DNA of 64,000 nucleotides, from positions 2,232,001 to 2,296,000 of the forward strand of contig NC_135124.1 in assembly GCF_050908995.1 (NCBI RefSeq). Direction: 5' to 3'. This DNA is from Andrena cerasifolii (Eukaryota > Arthropoda > Insecta > Hymenoptera > Andrenidae). Positions 35,654 to 47,695 of the stretch are shown piece by piece. A program made the translations under genes and the position numbers. A model generated the notes under the pieces. The model worked only from the letters and a program-made list of their open reading frames with translations. It was not told where the DNA came from and searched no databases. The first letter of the stretch is position 1, and each line of letters begins with the position of its first letter.

Positions 35654-36358
35654 GTAAGGAAATAGGGGAACTACCGAGCAAGTTCCGCACACTTTTTAAT
35701 GAGATTCCGCTCTGGTTCCGTCAGCCACGATTCACGGCGAGAACAAGACATTCCAAGTTAATGAAATTCCGGTTTACAATCTTGCGGTGTTCATTAATTC
35801 GTCAACTACCTTTCTCCGGATCAATTGAAACGCACATAAATGTAGGTGAACATACGAACGAATATCACAAACAGTAGTACCTGAATACCTACTACTTAGG
35901 CTTCCAATATTTCGCGAGTTTTATGCGCAGTTTAACGAATAACATAGGTGCGTAGGTAATATAAATCCGAAAGCGTGAGTTTTTAAAGAGAATTACGTTT
36001 AATCAAATATATTTTTTAAGTAGGCACTTTTAATATTCATTGAAATAACTACCCATCTCGAGATATGATGCACTTTTGTTCTCGCCGGACGCCGACTGAC
36101 TGTTACTGGAAACACTTTCCAATGCCATTTTTTTGTGGAATATACCAACTAGCCAACAGCTAGACCCTCTGTTACGTTCCGTTTAATGATGCTTGTATAT
36201 TCAAATGATCTCACTTTCATAGTGCATTTGGGTTTTGAAAATAAGAAAAAGAATGGGGGGATGAAGTAGGAGAATAAGGAAGGTGTTGCGAAATTAAAAT
36301 AACAATAGTGTAGACTCGACTAATTTTATTGCTAAACTATTAGAATATATTTTTCCAG

Positions 36359-36473
36359 CCGAGCAGAAAGAAGAACCCAATCTCCAATATATCGACCCGA
36401 CGATGATCGGGGTTCTCGTTGGTATGGCCCTCATGTTCATCATTCTCTGCGTCGTCCTAAGGCTTTTCAGCAA
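36359..36473 (+). CDS. EB-module membrane protein, exon C (transmembrane helix)
   Basis: The acceptor TATATTTTTCCAG and donor AGCAA|GTAAGC bound 115 nt (phase 1 in, phase 2 out). It encodes a short acidic linker (EQKEEPN) and then about 22 hydrophobic residues (MIGVLVGMALMFIILCVVL) followed by R-L-F-S-K, a stop-transfer basic edge. With the cysteine-rich exons before it, this gives a type I single-pass topology: EB modules outside, tail in the cytosol. Confidence 0.85.
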
Positions 36474-36867
36474 GTAAGCCAATCCATTTGCATATACTTT
36501 ACGGTCACTGTCAACTTTACCAATTTTCCCAACGCGACTTTATAACCTACCTCTCCGAGAAGTAGCACAGGAAACGAAATCCTCAGAACCCCACATCTAA
36601 CATAAATTTACCGTTTTGTTACAATGCTTTTATTCAACGAAATCATCCAATATATGCATAGTAATGTGCAGTATAATGTATCATATAATGTAATCGATTA
36701 AACGTAGGTATAGTAAACGATGGTCTTATGTACACAGGTGCACTTATGTAGGTATGTACACGTAGTGAATTTGAATCCTTCGCACGGGCCACAAAAGGGA
36801 TTCATTACCCGTACGTACATAGACATTTGAAACGGCTGAAAAAAAGATTTCCTCGCGAGAACTATAC

Positions 36868-37350
36868 CACGGCCGTCTCTAGTAACAGGCCCGAACATAG
36901 TGGACGTGGCAACGCTGTCATCAGTCCTATTTGAATTTTCACGAAGCCTTCCTTCGCGCGTTTTGATCGGACTACGGCGTTGGAGCATATAGACATGGAG
37001 GTCTCATTGAGAGCTCGAAACTGTCGCCAACATCGTGCGAGAGAGAAAGCGATACTTCTCGATGGAGCGAGCAAGAGAGGTAGAACGGAGGATTCCCAAT
37101 CGCTCGCAATGCGCATGCGCCGGTGTACACCTCTCACTCGCACCAGCTCGCACATGTATTTCTCCCTCGCGTGATGTTGGCGACAGTTTCGAGGACAGGA
37201 GACATAAGGCAATGAGACCTCCAGTAGTATATGCTCTAAGATCACGGCACGGCACCAGCGCGCGGCGGGAACATAGTCATCGGACTGATGATTGTTCGAA
37301 ATGCGGTGTTGCAACATCATAGGTTCCGGCCTGTACTAGAGACGGCCATG
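36868..37350. mobile_element. Foldback element flanked by ACTATAC
   Basis: TIR CAyGGCCGTCTCTAGT lies at both ends. Inner arms (GAAACTGTCGCCAACATC, GAGACCTCC) are inverted around 37100. Direct ACTATAC lies at 36861-36867 and 37351-37357. It sits in the intron between exons C and D. A hAT-like origin is possible given the 7-8-bp duplication. Confidence 0.65.
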
Positions 37351-37357
37351 ACTATAC

Positions 37358-37656
37358 TCATTGAGCTCTAAACAGTCTAAATAAACTGGAGAGTGAACAG
37401 CAGTGGGAAGAAGTAGAGGCGACAGCGGTCCGAGAGAAATAGAAGATAAGCGGTGAACCTATCCTTCTTCCTATTATTCCTCTCTATCTGTGTTATGTTT
37501 TATACACTACACATCTATAGCCATTGAGTTATATACATACTGCTCAATATCTATAGTCTGTTTGTAAGACGGAGATAGGTTCACCCGTTATCTTCCCTCT
37601 TTCTCGGACCGGCCGCCATTACTCTGTTCACTCTCCAGTTTGTTTAGAGCTCAATG
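37358..37656. mobile_element. Second foldback element sharing the ACTATAC flank
   Basis: Ends TCATTGAGCTCTAAACA and its complement; arms of about 100 bp (ACTGGAGAGTGAACAG, GATAGGTTCACC inverted). The left flank ACTATAC (37351-37357) is shared with the right flank of the previous element, and the right flank ACTATAC is at 37657-37663. The centre is AT-rich. Confidence 0.65.
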
Positions 37657-37999
37657 ACTATACCTACCTCCTTTAGGGGGGATTCTCGTGTATCAGCTCC
37701 CAAAAGTAAGTGATATTTATGATTTTTGTATTAAAAACTATTGTTAATATTGCATTCAACTCTTTTGGGATATAAGGAGGCATCTTTAAACTTACAGAAT
37801 TCTTGTTGAAGTGAAACTGCTTTACGCACGGTAGAGTGAATTGGACTCATGCAGCTAACTGCTCAAGGTGTAACGTAACGCTGCACCAGCGCTGCCGGGA
37901 CTCCCTACCGTTATGAAGGGGAAACACCGACAGCAGTGCGATATATGTATGCGTGCGTGACGACGCGCAGCGTGGGCCAATGCGTAGCGCTCCCGGCTA

Positions 38000-38913
38000 G
38001 GGTACGTGTCCCCATTACGGTGCCTTTATACTTAAAGAAGCCGTACAAAAAAACTCGCAAAAATAAATAGGGAAAGAATTTCTCTTAAGTAACTTAAACT
38101 TAAGAGAATTATACATTAATGTATTGTTACAAACGAGAAGGTTGCATTTTTAAACAATTAAATCATAGTATAGAAAATTTAAAAAATGAATATGAAGATT
38201 TCGATGAATTTACCCAAATCTTTACCAGAAACAGCAAGGAACACGTATTTTACAAGCGTGAATAAATTGATAATTATCATGCTTTGCACTTATGTAAAGT
38301 GTTAATTATATCATAAAAGGTTCCAATTTTATGAAAAAATATGCAAAATGAGCACTTTTAAAACTTTTCCATATTTTTTAAAGTGAAGCCAGTAATAGGG
38401 ACAGAAATTTAGCGTTTGTCCCTGTTACTGTGCCCCCTCGGTACCCACTGGCTCCCTCTGTCACTGCTAAACCTAAGCTTACTTTCGTTTCTCAGAACGG
38501 GTGAACAGATCTTTATATTTGCATATTTTGCTTTTGTAATGAAAAGGTAATATTAAAATTACATACAAACACCTCTCGTAGAGAAAAAAAAATGTTTTGA
38601 ACGGTTCAAAGTTCAAAGACATAACCTAACCGCGGGAGCGTTATTCAAAAAAAGGCACCGTAATTGGGGGCACCGTAATACGGACAACGCACTTTTCAGG
38701 ACACAATAATTGGCACAAAAACAAGTATTTTTATTTCAATTCAAAAAAGATGAAAAATTAACATTTTTAACCCGAAAAAATTGCCTTAATAAAGAGAAAG
38801 GTTCAAAAAAACAATATAAATTTTCACCAAGCAAAATTAAAGTAAGAGATGTCAGTAATTAATTCCTTCGTAAGCAAGTCGATATCAAAACACCATAATC
38901 GGGACACGTACCC
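38000..38913. mobile_element. TA-flanked element, TIR GGGTACGTGTCCC
   Basis: TIRs of 23 bp (21 matches; GGGTACGTGTCCC then ATTACGGTG) have TA at 37998-37999 and 38914-38915. Subterminal words CACCGTAAT and TGTCCCTGTTAC recur at 38395-38440 and 38660-38690. There is no transposase frame. Pogo-like by resemblance to the other TA elements here. Confidence 0.7.
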
Positions 38914-38915
38914 TA

Positions 38916-39838
38916 TTAAGTAGAAAAGTGGAAGATAACCTTGTAGTTATATATATTCCTAGTCATGTTCTATTTGTTTACCTGCGAGGTTGCAAAAGTA
39001 AATATCAAACAAAATCAATACGGATTTTTCATATCTATAGATTCAAACGTTTAACCATTTAATTCTGACATCTCAATCACCATTAACATTTCAGTATGTT
39101 GGTTTATAAATAAAACACTTTGTTTCTCTGTTTTACTGAAAATGTTCTATCGTACATTTATAATTGTAAACAAACTAAAGGTCTCATCTTGAAATTTCGC
39201 GCCTATAGGCTACAACAAATCACCAATGCGGCACCAAAATACCACGTGACCATAGTTCCCCGCTCTCCGGAAGCTGCTTCACCCCCCTCAAGTATTACTT
39301 CGTCCCTATAAGTACATACATATTCCTATGTCCATGCTCCTGTCACATTCATCTGATTGCAAAAAGAAGAAAATTTTCTTAAATTTAAATAATTTACGCT
39401 GGGTCTGAACCTAAAATTTTAATTTTAGTTTTTATTTATAAGACTTTTTTTCATGTAAAGAATAATATGAAAAATTTATTTAAGGAAAAAAGTTACTTTT
39501 TCTTTCAAACGCCATAAATTTTTTAATTCTTATTTTTTGCTTTAAATTGGGTCGATCCCAGCATAAACTATCTAACTTTAAGCAACTTCTCTTGTTTTCG
39601 CAAACAGATGACTATGATAGGTGCTACGCGTCCCGCCAACAGGAGTTACATCGTCGAAGAGGTTGACAAGATTCCAGAAGAGTTAATAAATAATAAGAAG
39701 GACCGACGTAAAAAAAAATATTTTCTGCAAGTTTAAAGATGCCAGCTCATAGCCCAAAAGAGTTTAATCCAATATTAACAATAGTCTTTAAAGAAAACTC
39801 GTAAATATCAGTTACTTTTGGGGCTGTTACACGAGAAT
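38916..39838. other. Intron sequence, no gene
   Basis: AT-rich intronic DNA. An open stretch at 39608-39736 (MTMIGATRPANRSYIVEE) follows a possible acceptor, but it has no donor and puts a stop in the frame left by exon C, so it is not included as an exon. Confidence 0.35.
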
Positions 39839-39839
39839 C

Positions 39840-40510
39840 ACCCCCTAAGTTCGATTCCCACTAGCGCTCATGGGACGCGACGCTCGCGAGACAATCACAC
39901 TCGCCGAAAAATGGATTGCATTGTTTTAAACAAGAGCATCCACATCAGAGGATCTACAGCTCTAAATACACACACTCAATTGAGTGCGGACATTCTATCA
40001 ACACAATCTTTGAGCGTGGTTGAGCGTGAGGGTCCCATAAACAAATACCTTTCCGTAATCATAGATGCGGGGATTGTAACCCGCTCGGAGCCGGTTACTA
40101 GTAACATAAGACAGTCTAGTCCAGACAGCTACGGGGGTACTCCGGTTATCTGGCCGAAAAATTGAGCAGGGCACAAGTAGATGAATATTACATAAAAAGT
40201 TTTGCAGGATTATATTTGTTATTCATTGAGTAAAAACTTCATAAAGATTGCTCCTTTTTTAGGCCGGATGCCCAGAGTACGTTAAGTGGCTGTCTAAACC
40301 GGACTGTCTTATGTTACTAGTAACCCGCTCCGGGTGGGTTACAATCCCTGCATAGATGAACAGTTAATTGAAGTTTGTTCATGGAATACTTGAGCGTACT
40401 ACCTATACAATACATGTAATGTGTATGGCATAAGAGCGTGACTGTAGTATGATCGTCACTTGAGCGTCGCGTCGCGTGAGCGGTAGTGGGAATCGAAGGG
40501 GTTAAAATAT
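39840..40510. repeat. Nested foldback pair
   Basis: The outer arms share TTCGATTCCCACTA and GCGACGCTC (39848-39895 against 40455-40500). An inner, separate palindrome has arms ATTGTAACCCGCTC and GTTACTAGTAACATAAGACA at 40065-40130 against 40290-40365. It ends about 75 bp upstream of exon D. Confidence 0.65.
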
Positions 40511-40583
40511 AATGTGAAAAATAAAATGTGAGCGTCTGCGTTTTTCCTTAGACGAGGCAGGATTCAATTTGAGCATGTTTCAG

Positions 40584-40771
40584 GGCTCGCTGGCGCGAGA
40601 ATCGTACCATCTTCAATACACCGAACGCCCGTCTGATGAATGTGTCGCTGCTGAGGGAGAACAAGCTTCTGCACCCGCAGGAGAGACGCGGTTCAAGGGC
40701 AAGCGTACGAGTTCCCTCGAGGCAACCCTCGATGGCCTCCTTACGCGCCCACTCGCCGAACGCCTCGCAAG
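40584..40771 (+). CDS. EB-module membrane protein, exon D (cytoplasmic tail)
   Basis: The acceptor CATGTTTCAG and donor GCAAG|GTGCGA bound 188 nt (phase 2 in, phase 1 out). In the frame set by exon C it encodes KARWRENRTIFNTPNARLMN, then SLLRENKLLHPQERRGSR and an Arg/Ser-rich run (PSRQPSMASLRAHSPNASQ). It looks like a conserved juxtamembrane segment followed by a disordered basic tail with possible phosphosites. It was found by following the splice frame; the longer frames on both strands here are shadows. Confidence 0.8.
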
Positions 40772-41856
40772 GTGCGAAACACTCTCAGCACTCACAGCAC
40801 AGAGTGAGCCGTACGGGTTTTTATTCATTCACTTACTAAGCAAGCAACTTGTTATACAGTGTCCCGTTGAAACGAAGCAAGCGAATCTTTTACGCGCCGG
40901 GTATATCGGGTGTTCGATGGAAATCGAGGCGCCCCGCCCCGAATGTTTGGCGAGCACCGTGAAACAAAGGGATACAATCTTATCTTTAAACTGTCGAACT
41001 ATTTTCTTATCCACGAGTTTTAGAGTTTCTTCAAGGTCAAAAGCAATTGCATTTTTTCCCCGAAGCGTATCGTTGAGTTTCTCCTGAGCACGATCGAAAC
41101 GTTACATCGGGGTCTATTGAGTTCCCAGCAGTAGGAGTGTTCAAAAGTATGTACATAGGTACCTATAGGTGCCGCTTGTAAGCGGTAACACGTATTCTAT
41201 GAAATATTTAAGGTAAACGTGTGCTCGAGAAGTATGTAGAACACCCTTAGCGATTATTTCATTGTTAGTTTGTGAACAATATTCTGTTTGAAAAATGAAA
41301 CATGCATAAGGAATATAGAGAGTAGAATCATCCACGGTCTTCCGTTCTGATACTGATGACCCAGGAGGAAGTTTTACTTCGTTTTGCACTGTAAAGTTTT
41401 TAGTTAGGTATTATGTTTCTTGTAAAATTTCGGGACTTTCGAAGTGACACGTTTGCATTGCACAGCGGTGTTGATTAGTAATCGAAGGGGTGGAATGGTT
41501 GCTCGAGCTAATGAGCTGTTACTGAAAATAACTATCTTTCAGTACCTATATCGATTTCCGTAGAACATCCTATATATGTACAATAATATAGATATGAGTT
41601 TACAAAGTAGGTGACTACCTACTCTTGCCTATCTCTCTTTACTTTAGAATCCTTCTATCAAGCGCAGAGTCCTTCTGAATTTCTCGCATGCACAATTGCC
41701 TGCCAAGAGGGTAGATATCTGCTGATATTTCCGACTCGAGAGCTCATCAAAGATCGATGTGTTACATTAGATGCATCGTTGTGACTGAATAATGAATAGG
41801 TTGATAGTGTCCGCGAAAACACGCGATTCTTCTCAAACTGCTGCCACTAATACTAA

Positions 41857-43364
41857 TAAGGGGAGGACACCATGTGGTGGACACCGATTTTGACGAGCCT
41901 TGGCACGATGGATCTATGTCAAAAATAAGTAAATAGGTGAACGAGCGTTTTTGCCAATGGGCCTTAATAATAGAGATATTTACATGGAAATTATTTTGAA
42001 AAAAGCTTGATTTCTTCGTAATATTTCGGAGAAGATAACATTCTTGGTATAATGATTTTCTGACATTAGGATGAATTGTTGTTGCGCATCACATGTCGGA
42101 GCAATGATGGCAAATATTATCCATCGTTCCTATTTGAACTTCTCCTAAGTTAACATACCTAGTTAATTCCTGGCTCATAACTCAATGCAAACTTTCCAGT
42201 AACATTCACTCTTTTATAAGTCCAGAATTTACCAGTGTATCTTAATATACAAAGCAGAAAGTGTTTGTGTGTTTGTCTGTCACTTAAAAACACATTCGCA
42301 CGGTAAAACTCAGGGGGTCAAGAAATTTGTCTCATCGCATTTTATTATCTGCCTCTAATCCACATGAACGTAGCGCTATTTTCACAAAAAAAGATAAATA
42401 AATAAAAAACAATTTTTTTTATAAAATCAGAATCCAAAAGTTTTGGGTGACGCTGAGTAGCAAGTAAAGCTAGTATTGCATACGTCGAGCAGGAGTGGAT
42501 GAATCTCGACAAATTTGATCGCACCCGGGACTGAGTAACATCCACACGGAGTACACATAAATCTGCAACAGTAATTTCTAACCAGACGATCATTCTGACA
42601 TATATGTCCGCGATAATCCACTTCCCTAGCGAGAAAGCGCGCGAAAAGCTTTGCCACCTGGTGGTGACATCACGGTACTGCTGCGGGCAAGGTATCGCGC
42701 GGGCCGAATATGCGTATGCGCGTGCGAAGTAGACTGTCGTATACACGGGTCACGTGGTGTGCAAAACAGCAGTACACATGAAACGTTTACACATAAATTA
42801 CATGTTAATAACGCGTTGATGAGACATGTTACATAGCCTATGCCCATCCTAGAGTATGCAGGAATAACGTGTTAAAATTTGAGGAAGATCGGTTCAATAG
42901 GTCTTGAGTTTTGCGCGGACATAAAAATCGGCTCTCTCTTTATATAATAGTATAGATACAGATTTCATAGTGGCCGTGGGGTTTTAATGGGTAAAAATCC
43001 CTGGCGCCCCGGGGGATTCCCCTATGAAGGAGTCGGGGTGCCTTTTAAAGATTTTTTCAAGTTCAAAAAAAAAAATTATAAAAAGTATAATTTATAAAAA
43101 AAAATTTATTAAGTTTTTTTTAACGTGGAGACATCTTCATAAGGCACCCCGACGCCTCCAGAAGGGAATCTCCCGCGGGCGCCAGAGCAGTATAGGGTTT
43201 TGACCCACTAAAACCCTAATTTTTTAATAATTTACATGTAAATATATCTATTATTGAGGCCCATTGGCAGAAACGCTCGAACACCTATTTACTTATTTTC
43301 GACATAGATCCACCGTGTCAAGGCTCATCAAAATCGGTGTCTACCACATGGTGTCCTCCCCTTG
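41857..43364. mobile_element. CAAGGGGAGG foldback MITE (copy 2), interrupted by about 960 bp
   Basis: The left end TAAGGGGAGGACACC and right end CTCCCCTTG match the element at 5124-5661. Direct TAA lies at 41854-41856 and 43365-43367. Homology to copy 1 breaks at about 41990 and resumes at about 42960, so a foreign segment sits inside; the remainder is about 545 bp, the same size as copy 1. Confidence 0.75.
41991..42958. mobile_element. Unclassified insertion inside the foldback MITE
   Basis: The segment interrupts an otherwise collinear copy. Its part from 42237 (TCTTAATATACAAAGCAGAA then GTGTTTGTGTGTTTGTCTGTC) resembles 20147, and it ends CTCTTTATATAATAGTATAG, a termination often seen in insect dispersed repeats. 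Start and end are weakly complementary. No coding sequence. Class unresolved (Helitron- or MITE-like). Confidence 0.4.
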
Positions 43365-43367
43365 TAA

Positions 43368-45357
43368 ATAAGACAAGCACAAAGTCATATCCATGCGTTT
43401 TATACCTTACAATTTGCAATTTACAATAGCAGCGACTGAAGAATACTAATTTACTAATTAAGGTAAATTCTATTACTTGTGTTATTATATGTATTTACTA
43501 TGTATGTGCCTATATATAACTCTGCATACGGGAAGTGTGGGACACGTGTTGAGTGAATTTTTCCAAAACTCGTAAATCCGTGAGGAATATAAAATAATGC
43601 AAAGAGATAGTGAACATTAATGAATAGAGGAACGTATTTGACTAACTGCTGAACGATTACTTAAAACGTCCCCCAACTAATGACAGAGAAAGCTATAGGA
43701 GATTGTATTCAATATGTATATACATTTCTGACACAATAGGCAGAACGTTAAAAGACTAAAAGATAAATAATTCCCCGCCAGAACGATGCATCTTACTCGC
43801 CATAATCATGTTCTTCTTTTAATGGATTTGACTCTCTTTGCAGTCGACCATCTATAGCAGTAGTCTGTTTAATGATCCCGTCTGTGACCGTTAAATCTTG
43901 ATTATCATGTACTGTGGACCTATGAGGTGCTCTATTGTAAAAAAAACTTTTCAAATTGACGCGTCCTTCGAAGAGGGTAAGTTTCGTACTCTTACGTGTT
44001 ACTACATATGTATAATATTAGGTACACGGTGTATTGTAGCGTATATGTGTTTCTGTACATAGCCCTATGGTACTTACCCTCTTTCGGATACGTCAGAACT
44101 TCGAGCCTAGAAGTCTGCGAATTCTATCAATAGACATGAGTTTCCTCTATCTAGCGTCTTCGAGGATCACGACTATAGTTGCTTGCTACAGTAAAAGATC
44201 GTTGCTTGCGTATGACGAATTCTATCGTAGAAGATCACGTTCAGACAACTGTACAGCCAAAGACTGACGTATAGAAGTAACGTTCAGTGAAACGAAATGT
44301 AGACCGAATTGGGAGGGAATAAGAAAACTTTTGGACAATCCTCTAATGATCTGGCAAACCGTGCTCCAGAAGCTACTAACTTTACGGTTTACGGTTTACC
44401 AGGTGGTTTACGGTTCAGAAATCTTACGTCGATGTGTTTCCATTTCGCGAGATATTTTTTTATTTCCTCCGCGTAGTATGACCAATTAAAATTAGCTACT
44501 AAGCAGTAGGTACGGCCCTACACGCGTCACGGTAACGAGAATCGATATACATACATATCTACCTACATACTATACGCACTCGGATACGTGTATATCTATA
44601 TTTTCGCACGGAGTTCTGAAGTAGTTTTAAAGGAGATCAGATCGCATTTAAGGGATGCATCTCGGTCAATTAACTCGTTGATACCTACGGTAAGGCAAAC
44701 AATTGACCGACTTCACCGCAATTGAATGGCAAATATGACATAAGATTCTATTCTATATTGTCTCCTGCTAACAATGCATGATTAATTCATTGGCTCGAGT
44801 ACCATTATCGGTGAAGTCGGTCGTAGAATTACATACACTTTTAAACTTCGAGTTATCAAGCACTTTTCGAATTAGATAATTGCATGTACATGCACATAGT
44901 GGCGGTCTGATATGCAATATTGAAAAATAAACGTTCCAACATGTGAGTAATTCAGATCAAATTACATTAGCCTACTTTTCCAGTAGCAAAATTCATCGTT
45001 AAAAGTCTTTTGTGAAATTTTGTAAACGAAACGTTTGACAATTACTCTTTACTGTATTTTAACATCGATTGTTTTTAAATTTGTTGGTTTAAGGCTGCAG
45101 CAAATTCTCGAGTAAACAATAAGCAGCGATATGTGTGTTTATGTTTTTCTGCACCAGAAGTTATGTGTACCTACATAATTTCTTCTTTCATCACTTACAA
45201 CTTACAACTCATTGTCAGTGTATGTACCTATTGCTATTATTAACAATCCGTTAAAAGGAAACTAAAGCCGCTTCCAAAATATGAAATTTACTGTTAATTT
45301 CGAAACGTCTAACAGTTTAGAAAAAAAATTGCTGGATATTGATTTCATCAACACTGG
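43368..45357. other. Intron sequence, no gene
   Basis: Unique-looking intronic DNA. A short inverted match GACCGACTTCACCG (44687) against CGGTGAAGTCGGTC (44810) brackets about 130 bp. The word TTTACGG is locally repeated at 44380-44415. No exon is supported. Confidence 0.35.
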
Positions 45358-45365
45358 GTCCATAT

Positions 45366-45913
45366 TAGAGCTGATCAAGTACCCGGAAAAAGCAAGCCGA
45401 GCCTGGCTCGGCTTGAAAAACCGAGCCGAGCCGGGTATCCGAAAGAACCGAGCGGCTCGGACAGAACCAAGTACTTGAATTTTTTTCAAGCGGCCCGAAA
45501 GAAACCGGGCGGATTGGATGGAACCGAGCGGATTGAATTTTTCCAAGCGGCCCGAAAGAAACCGGGCGGCTTGAAAAGAAACGAACGGTCCGAATGAAGG
45601 TCGAGCCGGCTCATTTCTTTCCAAGCCACCCGGTTTCTTTCGGGCCGCTTGGAAAAATTCAATCCTCTTCGTTCTATCCAATCCGCCCGGTTTCTTTCGG
45701 GCTGCTTGGAAAACATCAAGTACTTAGTTCTATCCGAGCCGCTCGGTTTCATCCAATCCGCCCGGTTCTTTCGGACCGCTTGAAAAACATTCAAGTACTT
45801 TGTTCTATCCGAGTCGCTCGGTTCTTTCGGGTACCTGGCTCGGCTTGGAAACCGAGTCCCGGATTGGTTCGGATTTCAAGCTACCCGAATATTCAAGTAC
45901 TCGTACAGCTCTA
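45366..45913. mobile_element. hAT foldback element with CCGAGC arrays
   Basis: Ends TAGAGCTG on both strands, with 8-bp duplications GTCCATAT (45358-45365) and GTCCTTAT (45914-45921), 7 of 8 matching. The interior is made of inverted arrays of CCGAGCCGAG, GGCCCGAAAGAAACCGGGCG and similar blocks, like the inner element at 34005-34726. Frames inside (up to 139 codons) are produced by the array and are not genes. Confidence 0.8.
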
Positions 45914-45926
45914 GTCCTTATACATA

Positions 45927-46845
45927 CAGGGTCATCCGTTTAAACTGCAACCTACGCGCGCACGAACAGGTAAAATGGCAACACCGCCTCACGAACGCAT
46001 TCCACTACAACCATTCACCGGCCCGGTGTTCGGAGGGTTGCCAGCGACCTCTGGACAGCAGTGATGCCCAATCTTCGACAATTTTAGGATGGTCTCTTTC
46101 AAATAAACGTCGCAAAGAGCTTTTAGGATCGGTTTACCACTCGCACCCCAGATTACTGTAATGAGGTTTGAAAACAATGTCGACTGGTCCCGTACCCGTC
46201 TTAATTTAAAAAATTTTAGCTACATACCCGTTACATTCGATCTATGCATGCACTGCATTAAGGATAAAATTATAAAAAAGAAAACCAGAACAATAGATTC
46301 TGAGGTCTGCAGAACTAACACATAATTGAATAAAAATTTAATTTCTCAATTTATGAAAGTAATGATACAGAAACAACTAGCCAATTGTTTATCAACACCA
46401 TGAATTTTGAAAAGAGCATTAAATACAGAATCAAATAAACAGTTTGCAAAGGCTTTTCACAACAATTATGGTTAAAGAATTGATTAAAAAAGAATTAAGT
46501 AAACGTAAAATATTTTAAATTGTTCATCATTAAGAGGGAATAATTTTTCCTCAATTTTCGACGCAAATTGCATTAAGATATCTTTTACACTTCAAAAGTT
46601 ATACGAAAAAGGCCCCAAATTCTTCAACCCGGGCCGCAAAATTTTGAATAGCTCTTTGCGACGTCAATTTGAAACAGACCATCCTAAAATTTTCGAAGCT
46701 TGGGCATCACTGCTGTCCAGCGGTCGCTGGCAACCCTCCGAACGCCGGGGCGGTGAACGGTTGTAGTGGAATGCGTCCGTGAGGCGGTGTTGCCATTTTC
46801 GTCTGTTCGCGTGCGCGTAGGTTGCAGTTTTAACGGATGACCCTG
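45927..46845. mobile_element. CAGGGTC-family foldback (copy 3, complete)
   Basis: Perfect ends CAGGGTCATCCGTT / complement, flanked by TA (45925-45926, 46846-46847). Arms of about 190 bp hold GGCAACACCGCCTCAC and ACTACAACC. The AT-rich core contains the ATTACTGTAATGAGGTTTGA block also found inverted at 33075. The best-preserved copy of the family here. Confidence 0.78.
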
Positions 46846-47275
46846 TATGTAGGTATTTCTCCAATTTCCATCTTATAGGTAATTGATTTCGTTTTCACAC
46901 TCTCAAATCATTGAAGTAAACGCTAAGACCAACAACATTTTTAACCGAAAAAAAAAACAAATCAATAATAGTGCTTACCTATAATGAAAATTTATAGACA
47001 CACGTGTAACCAAAATCTGTTTCCACAGATATCGAGAAATTTATGAAACTTTAAGAAAATTATGCATTACGCATCGAAATGGGAGAAGGCGACACAAGCA
47101 AAAGCTGCAAATAAAACAGTAAAGTACTTTCTGTCTCACTGACCATCTTCCATGGATAAATGTATTTCGTTCTTTGCATTTTATTGTAAACACCATTTAT
47201 CGCATAAAACATTGCCTTTACCGTGTAGCTTTTCCTTGTGTGTAGCATATATAAACAAATTTTAAAAAAATTAAA

Positions 47276-47695
47276 ACTGACTTCAAAAAACTGCACTAAA
47301 AAGTAAAAGATAATTTTCACTTATTTAATCTACGACTCTGAATTTTTATAAGTCGGCGCCATGCAAATGCAAATGGCAAATTAAGACCGTTTACGTTACA
47401 TGGCCATACAAATGCAAATTACATGCAAATATTGAGAAATCGAGAAATTGTTTTCTTTTCAGTTCTCTTTCTGTCTTAGTTATTAGTTTAGATGAATCAT
47501 TTTATGTTTCTTACTTGCCAATATTGAGAAATTGTGTTCTTTTTAGTTCTCTTTGTGTCGTAGTTATAAGTTTAAACCAATTATTTATTTATTTTTTTAA
47601 ATTAAATTGGGCGCCGACTTCAAAAAATTGAAAGTCGTAGATTAAATAAGTGAAAATTATTTTTTCCTTTTTAGTGCATTTTTTTGAAGTCGGTT
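47276..47695. repeat. Foldback with GACTTCAAAAAA arms
   Basis: 47278-47340 (ACTGACTTCAAAAAACTGCA, then TTTTCACTTATTTAATCTACG) is repeated inverted at 47628-47695. A further CTTTTTGAAGTCGGTT occurs at 48126-48141. The inner part has tandem AGTTCTCTTTCTGTC/AGTTCTCTTTGTGTC stretches. Confidence 0.6.

Noticed and set aside
36698..37322. Overlapping frames up to 152 codons on both strands
   Set aside because: They cover the arms of the ACTATAC-flanked foldback and mirror each other.
39608..39736. Possible alternative exon after CAAACAG
   Set aside because: In the phase left by exon C it begins with a stop (AAA TGA), and no donor follows.
45262..45914. 139-, 102- and 106-codon frames on both strands
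   Set aside because: Produced by CCGAGC/GGCCCG inverted arrays of a hAT foldback; both strands are open for compositional reasons.
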